DNA from: CBDANW01 sp965197825
GTDB lineage: Bacteria; Acidobacteriota; Vicinamibacteria; Marinacidobacterales; DATDRI01
Length of the DNA stretch: 64,000 nt
Assembly: GCA_965197825.1 (NCBI GenBank)
Contig: CBDANW010000003.1
Location: 992,001 to 1,056,000 of the forward strand
Direction: 5' to 3'
Shown here: piece after piece, positions 60,362 to 64,000 of the stretch
Position numbering within the stretch: position 1 is the stretch's first letter
Layout: every line of letters begins with the position of its first letter
Notes under the pieces: generated by a model
What the model was told of the DNA's origin: nothing
Seen by the model: the letters and a program-made list of their open reading frames with translations, nothing else
Databases searched by the model: none
Program-made: the position numbers and the translations under genes

Positions 60362-61893
60362 AGGCCATGACGGCGACTGAGCACCGACGACTGGCTCTTG
60401 CCGTGTTAGTCCTCGCGACGAGCATGGTAGCGTGCCGGGACCGAGCGACGTCCGGCGAAGCAACCCAGTCCGGCGAAGCAACCCAGGAGGAAGACCACGA
60501 GCACGGTGGTGGGGCGGCGATCACACTCTGGACCGAGAGCGTCGAGCTTTTCTTCGAGCATCCGCCACTGATCGCCGGCGAGCCCGGAGAACCCTGGGGC
60601 ATCCACCTAACTTTTCTCGAGGATTTCCAGCCGGTGCGAGAGGGTAAACTGACGCTCCGTTTCGTCGGATCGAATGGAAGCGAGCACGTGGCTATCGCGG
60701 AAGCTCCGGCACGAGAGGGCATCTTCACCCCGGCCCCCTCGCTACCCAACGCGGGGGTCTACCATCTTTCGATGACGCTCGAAAGCCCGCGAGGAGTTAC
60801 CGAGATGCCCGTCGGTGACATCAGTGTCTTCGCATCGAGCGCCGAGCTTCCCCACCTGGAAGACGCCCCCAACGCAGGCATCTCGTTTCTCAAAGAGCAG
60901 CAGTGGACGACCCCTTTCGCCACCGCTCGAGCGGCCGAGCGAAACATCGCGCGCTCGATCGCCGCCAACGGTGAAATCCTTCCCGTGCCCACCGCCATGG
61001 CGCGCGTGAGCGCGCCGGTCGAGGGACTGGTTGGGGAAGAGCTCAACCTTCGGACGCCCGTCCCCGGTACCTGGGTGGAAGCGGGTGCGCCTCTCGCGGT
61101 TTTGTCCCCGGTGCCTCAAGAAAATGCCTTTGCCGCCCATCGCGCGCGAGTCGAACGTTTGGAGCGCGAAGTGGAGCGTGCGGAACGGCTGCACGCAGCC
61201 GAGGCCATCCCCGAGAAGCGGCTGGTCGAGGCGCGCCATGATCTGGCCGTCAGCCGCGCCACGCTCGAAGCCATGGGAGGCAGCAGTGAGGACGGGTACG
61301 CGTTGACGCTGCGGGCCCCCATCAGCGGGCTCGTCGTCGAACGAAATGTGACCCTCGGCGAGCGAGCGTCGGCCGGTGAAGTGCTCTTCACGATCGTGGA
61401 TCCCAGCACCATGTGGGTCCGCTTTCAAGTGCCGGCTCGCGAGGCATCCCGCGCCTCGAAGGCTGCCACAGCATCCTTCACCGTGGAAGGAAACACGCGA
61501 CTTTACCAGGCCGAGCGGGTCGTCTCCGTGGGAGCGGTCATCGATCCGGCACGGCGAACGCTTCCAGTCATCGTCGAAGCACGGAATCGAGACGGAAGTC
61601 TAAAGGTGGGCATGCTAGTCGAGGGGCGACTTTTCCTTGCCGAGACGGCCCCTGGCATTGCGATCCCCAGCCGCGCCGTGCGCAACGAGGACGGCTTGAG
61701 CGTCGCCTACGTGCAACTCGGCGGCGAGAGTTTCGAGCGCCGAGTGCTCACACTCGGGCCCTCGGATGGCGAGTGGACTCAGGTGATGAGCGGCCTCCGT
61801 CCCGGGGAACGCGTGGTCACCCAAGGTGCCTACCAAGTCCGCCTGGCGTCGCTCAACGCCTCGGAGATCGCGGATCACGGGCATCCTCATTAA
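60358..61893 (+). CDS. czcB: RND efflux periplasmic adaptor lipoprotein (CzcB-type)
   Basis: 511 residues. The N-terminus is a lipoprotein signal (LAVLVLATSMVAC, Cys near residue 26), then a duplicated SGEATQ-SGEATQ and an acidic His cluster (EEDHEHGGG) that may bind metal. An extra domain of about 130 residues (ITLWTESVELFFEHPPLIAG, LRFVGSNGSEHVAIAEAPA) precedes the adaptor core. The core has a barrel/lipoyl part (ANGEILPVPTAMARVSAPVE), a helical hairpin (RARVERLEREVERAERLHAA, EKRLVEARHDLAVSRATLEA), and APISGLVVERNVTLGERAS with the typical GxVxxxxVxxGxxV pattern. It links czcA and czcC. One base separates its stop from czcA. Confidence 0.92.
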   Translation: MKAMTATEHRRLALAVLVLATSMVACRDRATSGEATQSGEATQEEDHEHGGGAAITLWTESVELFFEHPPLIAGEPGEPWGIHLTFLEDFQPVREGKLTLRFVGSNGSEHVAIAEAPAREGIFTPAPSLPNAGVYHLSMTLESPRGVTEMPVGDISVFASSAELPHLEDAPNAGISFLKEQQWTTPFATARAAERNIARSIAANGEILPVPTAMARVSAPVEGLVGEELNLRTPVPGTWVEAGAPLAVLSPVPQENAFAAHRARVERLEREVERAERLHAAEAIPEKRLVEARHDLAVSRATLEAMGGSSEDGYALTLRAPISGLVVERNVTLGERASAGEVLFTIVDPSTMWVRFQVPAREASRASKAATASFTVEGNTRLYQAERVVSVGAVIDPARRTLPVIVEARNRDGSLKVGMLVEGRLFLAETAPGIAIPSRAVRNEDGLSVAYVQLGGESFERRVLTLGPSDGEWTQVMSGLRPGERVVTQGAYQVRLASLNASEIADHGHPH

Positions 61894-61894
61894 C

Positions 61895-64000
61895 ATGTTG
61901 AATAAGATCATCCGCTGGTCTTTGGGAAATCAGCTCATCACGCTCTTTGGAGCAGGGGCGGTGCTGGCCGGCGGCATCTATGCCGCGGCGACGATTCCCA
62001 TCGATGTCTTTCCCGACCTGACCGCGCCTACGGTCACCGTTCTGACCGAGGCCCACGGCATGGCCGCCGAGGAGGTCGAGCTCCTGGTCACATTCCCTAT
62101 CGAGACGGCGGTGAACGGCGCCGCCGGTGTCAGGAGAGTGCGCTCGTCGTCCGCCCAGGGTATCAGCATCGTCTGGGTCGAGTTCGACTGGGGGGAGGAT
62201 ATCTATCGGGCGCGTCAGATCGTGAGCGAGAAGCTCCAGACGCTGACCGCCCAGCTTCCGAGCGGGATTGGTCCACCCGTTCTCGCCCCTATCACCTCCA
62301 TCATGGGCGAGATCTTGCTGGTAGGCATCACGAGTCATCTGCACTCTCCTATGGAGGTCCGAACCGTCGCCGATTGGACCGTCCGGAAGAGGCTCCTCGC
62401 CGTCCCCGGAGTGGCTCAAGTCGTTCCGATCGGAGGAGCGGTGAAGCAGTACCAGGTGTTGGTTCACCCTGACCGGCTTGGGCTCTACAAGGTCGAGCTC
62501 GACGAGGTGCTTGAGGCGGCTGAACGTTCCAACGCCACCGCATCGGGAGGCATCTATCTGGACAGCGGACAGGAGATCCTCATCCGGGGCCTGGGCCGAG
62601 TGCACACGCTCGAAGACATCGAAAAGACCGTGGTGGGCCTCACGGACGGCGTGCCGGTCCGTATCGGCGATGTCGCTGACGTCGAAATCGGGCCCAAGCC
62701 TCGCTTCGGCACCGCTTCGGTGAACGCCGAACCGGCCGTTGTCCTTTCCATCCAGAAACAACCGAACGCGAACACATTGGATCTCACCGAGCGCATCGAC
62801 GAGGAGCTCGCTCGCCTGCAGGAAACCCTTCCCGAGGGAATGGAGATCGACCGAGGGATCTTCCGGCAGGCCGACTTCATCTCCTTGGCGATCGACAACG
62901 TAGTCGCGGCGCTCCGCGACGGTGCCATTCTGGTGGTCGTCATCTTGTTCCTCTTCCTCTGGAACTTTCGCACCACCGCCATTTCCGTTCTCGCCATCCC
63001 TCTCTCGCTCGCCATCGCCGTCATCACCATGTTGCTGCTCGGAATCACTATCAACACCATGACCCTCGGGGGTATGGCAATCGCCACCGGGGCTCTGGTG
63101 GATGATGCGATCATTTTCGTAGAAAATGCGTTTCGCCGCCTTCGGGAGAACTGGCACCTTCCCGAGAGCGAGCGGAAGACGGCACCTTCCGTCATCTACG
63201 ATGCAGCGCGGGAGATCCGTGAGCCCATTCTGAAGGCAACCGTCATCATATCCATCGTGTTCGTCCCCCTTTTTTTCCTCTCAGGGGTCGAAGGCCGCAT
63301 GCTCCAGCCTCTCGGCTTCGCTTACATCGTGAGCATTCTGGCGTCCCTGGCGGTGGCGGTTACGGTGACGCCGGTGCTCAGCTTGTTCCTCCTTGCCGAT
63401 GTTCACTTCCTGAACCGGCAGCGCAAGAGCTGGCTGGTGGATCACTTGAATCGAGCGTATTCGCGGATGCTCAAGATCGTCATGAAGCATCCAAACGCGG
63501 TAACATTCGCTGCCGCCCCCCTGGTGGTGGCGACCCTCGCCGTCTTCCCTTTCTTGGGACGGGGCTTTTTGCCTGAGTTGCAGGAGGGAACGCTCACCGT
63601 CTCCGCGGTGACCGTGCCCGGGACGGGGATCGATGAGTCGGACGAGCTCGGTCGTCTCGTCGAGCGAAGCATGCTCCGACACCCTGCAGTCGTTTCCACG
63701 GCACGCCGCACCGGTCGGGCCGAGCTCGACGAGCACGCCCAGGGCGTGAACGCCGCGGAGATCGACGTGCTTCTCGATCCTTCCAAAGGAGAGCTCGCCG
63801 AGATCATGGACGAGCTTCGAACCGGTCTCGCCGCCGTTCCCGGAACCAATATCACCATCGGCCAACCCATCGGCCATCGCATCGATCACATGCTCTCCGG
63901 CACGCGCGCCGCGATTGCGGTCAAGATCTTTGGACCGGATCTCCACGAGCTCCGCCGCATCGCGGAATCCGTGCGGGAGGCCGTCCAGGACGTGCCAGGG
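61895..64000 (+). CDS. czcA: Heavy-metal RND efflux pump, inner-membrane permease (CzcA/CusA-type), 3-prime end outside the window
   Basis: 702 residues are visible of an expected ~1,030. First helix and porter start: MLNKIIRWSLGNQLITLFGA, PIDVFPDLTAPTVTVLTEAH. The fourth transmembrane segment carries GALVDDAIIFVENAFRRL, the adjacent acidic pair used for proton transfer, in a form typical of metal-exporting members. Helices TM2-TM6 (ALRDGAILVVVILFLFLWNF, AIPLSLAIAVITMLLLGITI, ATVIISIVFVPLFFLSGVEG, LGFAYIVSILASLAVAVTVT) are present. It pumps metal cations, probably Co/Zn/Cd or Cu/Ag, out via czcB and czcC. Metal specificity cannot be decided from the visible part. Confidence 0.92.
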   Translation, partial: MLNKIIRWSLGNQLITLFGAGAVLAGGIYAAATIPIDVFPDLTAPTVTVLTEAHGMAAEEVELLVTFPIETAVNGAAGVRRVRSSSAQGISIVWVEFDWGEDIYRARQIVSEKLQTLTAQLPSGIGPPVLAPITSIMGEILLVGITSHLHSPMEVRTVADWTVRKRLLAVPGVAQVVPIGGAVKQYQVLVHPDRLGLYKVELDEVLEAAERSNATASGGIYLDSGQEILIRGLGRVHTLEDIEKTVVGLTDGVPVRIGDVADVEIGPKPRFGTASVNAEPAVVLSIQKQPNANTLDLTERIDEELARLQETLPEGMEIDRGIFRQADFISLAIDNVVAALRDGAILVVVILFLFLWNFRTTAISVLAIPLSLAIAVITMLLLGITINTMTLGGMAIATGALVDDAIIFVENAFRRLRENWHLPESERKTAPSVIYDAAREIREPILKATVIISIVFVPLFFLSGVEGRMLQPLGFAYIVSILASLAVAVTVTPVLSLFLLADVHFLNRQRKSWLVDHLNRAYSRMLKIVMKHPNAVTFAAAPLVVATLAVFPFLGRGFLPELQEGTLTVSAVTVPGTGIDESDELGRLVERSMLRHPAVVSTARRTGRAELDEHAQGVNAAEIDVLLDPSKGELAEIMDELRTGLAAVPGTNITIGQPIGHRIDHMLSGTRAAIAVKIFGPDLHELRRIAESVREAVQDVPG

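Noticed and set aside
60450..60490. Tandem 18-bp repeat in czcB (SGEATQ twice)
   Set aside because: A short in-frame duplication in a flexible linker; no sign that it is a regulatory or recombination site.
61853..63157. A 434-codon minus-strand frame opposite czcA, and similar long frames opposite czcB and czcC
   Set aside because: They are low-complexity shadows (Asp/His/Gly-rich) of GC-rich codon use in the plus-strand genes, with no ribosome-binding site or family features.
1..64000. CRISPR arrays, tRNA or rRNA genes, prophage genes
   Set aside because: No regularly spaced repeats, cloverleaf-like sequences, rRNA motifs or phage structural genes were found on either strand.

Overview
The window looks like an uncultivated, high-GC Gram-negative bacterium, most probably an Acidobacteriota lineage. 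The reasons are PD40/TolB-type and TPR-type Ser/Thr kinase proteins, many exported NHL, LVIVD and PQQ-type beta-propellers, a sigma/anti-sigma/VWA/large-exported-protein cluster, and a CzcCBA-type outer-membrane efflux system. This placement is inference from gene content; no rRNA or tRNA is present to fix it.

The dominant property is insertion-sequence load. I count about 17 IS units or remnants from at least five families (IS1-like, IS3, IS66, IS256, IS630) covering roughly 20 kb, about 31 percent of the window. Several are nested or inserted in genes whose reading frames can be rejoined exactly. Around them lie many decayed genes with one-base frameshifts, while about 19 kb of other genes (lepA, hemW, the glycosylase, senA/senB, the diguanylate cyclase, the 1,051-residue exported protein, the NHL proteins, czcCBA) have none. 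This is the picture of a genome under relaxed selection with recent IS expansion; residual homopolymer sequencing error cannot be excluded.

Layout. 1-4.4 kb: a propeller remnant, an IS256 element with a nonsense mutation, an IS66-type fragment and a complete IS1-like transposon (2272-4332; matching ends, perfect 8-bp target duplication) that carries passenger genes and the stump of a DNA methyltransferase. 4.4-13.3 kb: exported propeller proteins (two intact NHL proteins, a frameshifted PQQ-type protein, an LVIVD protein cut by IS66), a decayed metallo-beta-lactamase-fold hydrolase, an SH3 protein, a small membrane protein and the tail of an alpha/beta hydrolase. 13.3-15.1 kb: nested IS256-type elements. 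15.3-19.1 kb: a MazF-type toxin-antitoxin pair, then lepA-hemW. 19.1-23.3 kb: kinase-TPR pseudogene, IS debris, and a truncated sigma/anti-sigma/periplasmic-protein operon. 23.4-29.1 kb: a 3-methyladenine DNA glycosylase, an intact IS630, the selenoneine genes senA and senB, and a transglutaminase split by a deleted IS630. 29.3-37.7 kb: large exported protein, VWA-like protein cut by IS3, anti-sigma factor and ECF sigma factor, all on the minus strand. 38-46 kb: a signalling block made of a GAF-GGDEF diguanylate cyclase divergent from two DUF4388 genes, the second a DUF4388-Ser/Thr-kinase fusion split by an IS with a perfect target duplication. 46.1-53.8 kb: a B12-type radical SAM gene broken by an IS66 and an IS256-type element, then a short segment between two inverted copies of the latter element. 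54-58.4 kb: deleted IS630, a decayed exported protein, IS3. 58.5-64 kb: His-rich exported protein and czcC-czcB-czcA, the last running off the window.

No CRISPR array, phage module, rRNA or tRNA was seen.
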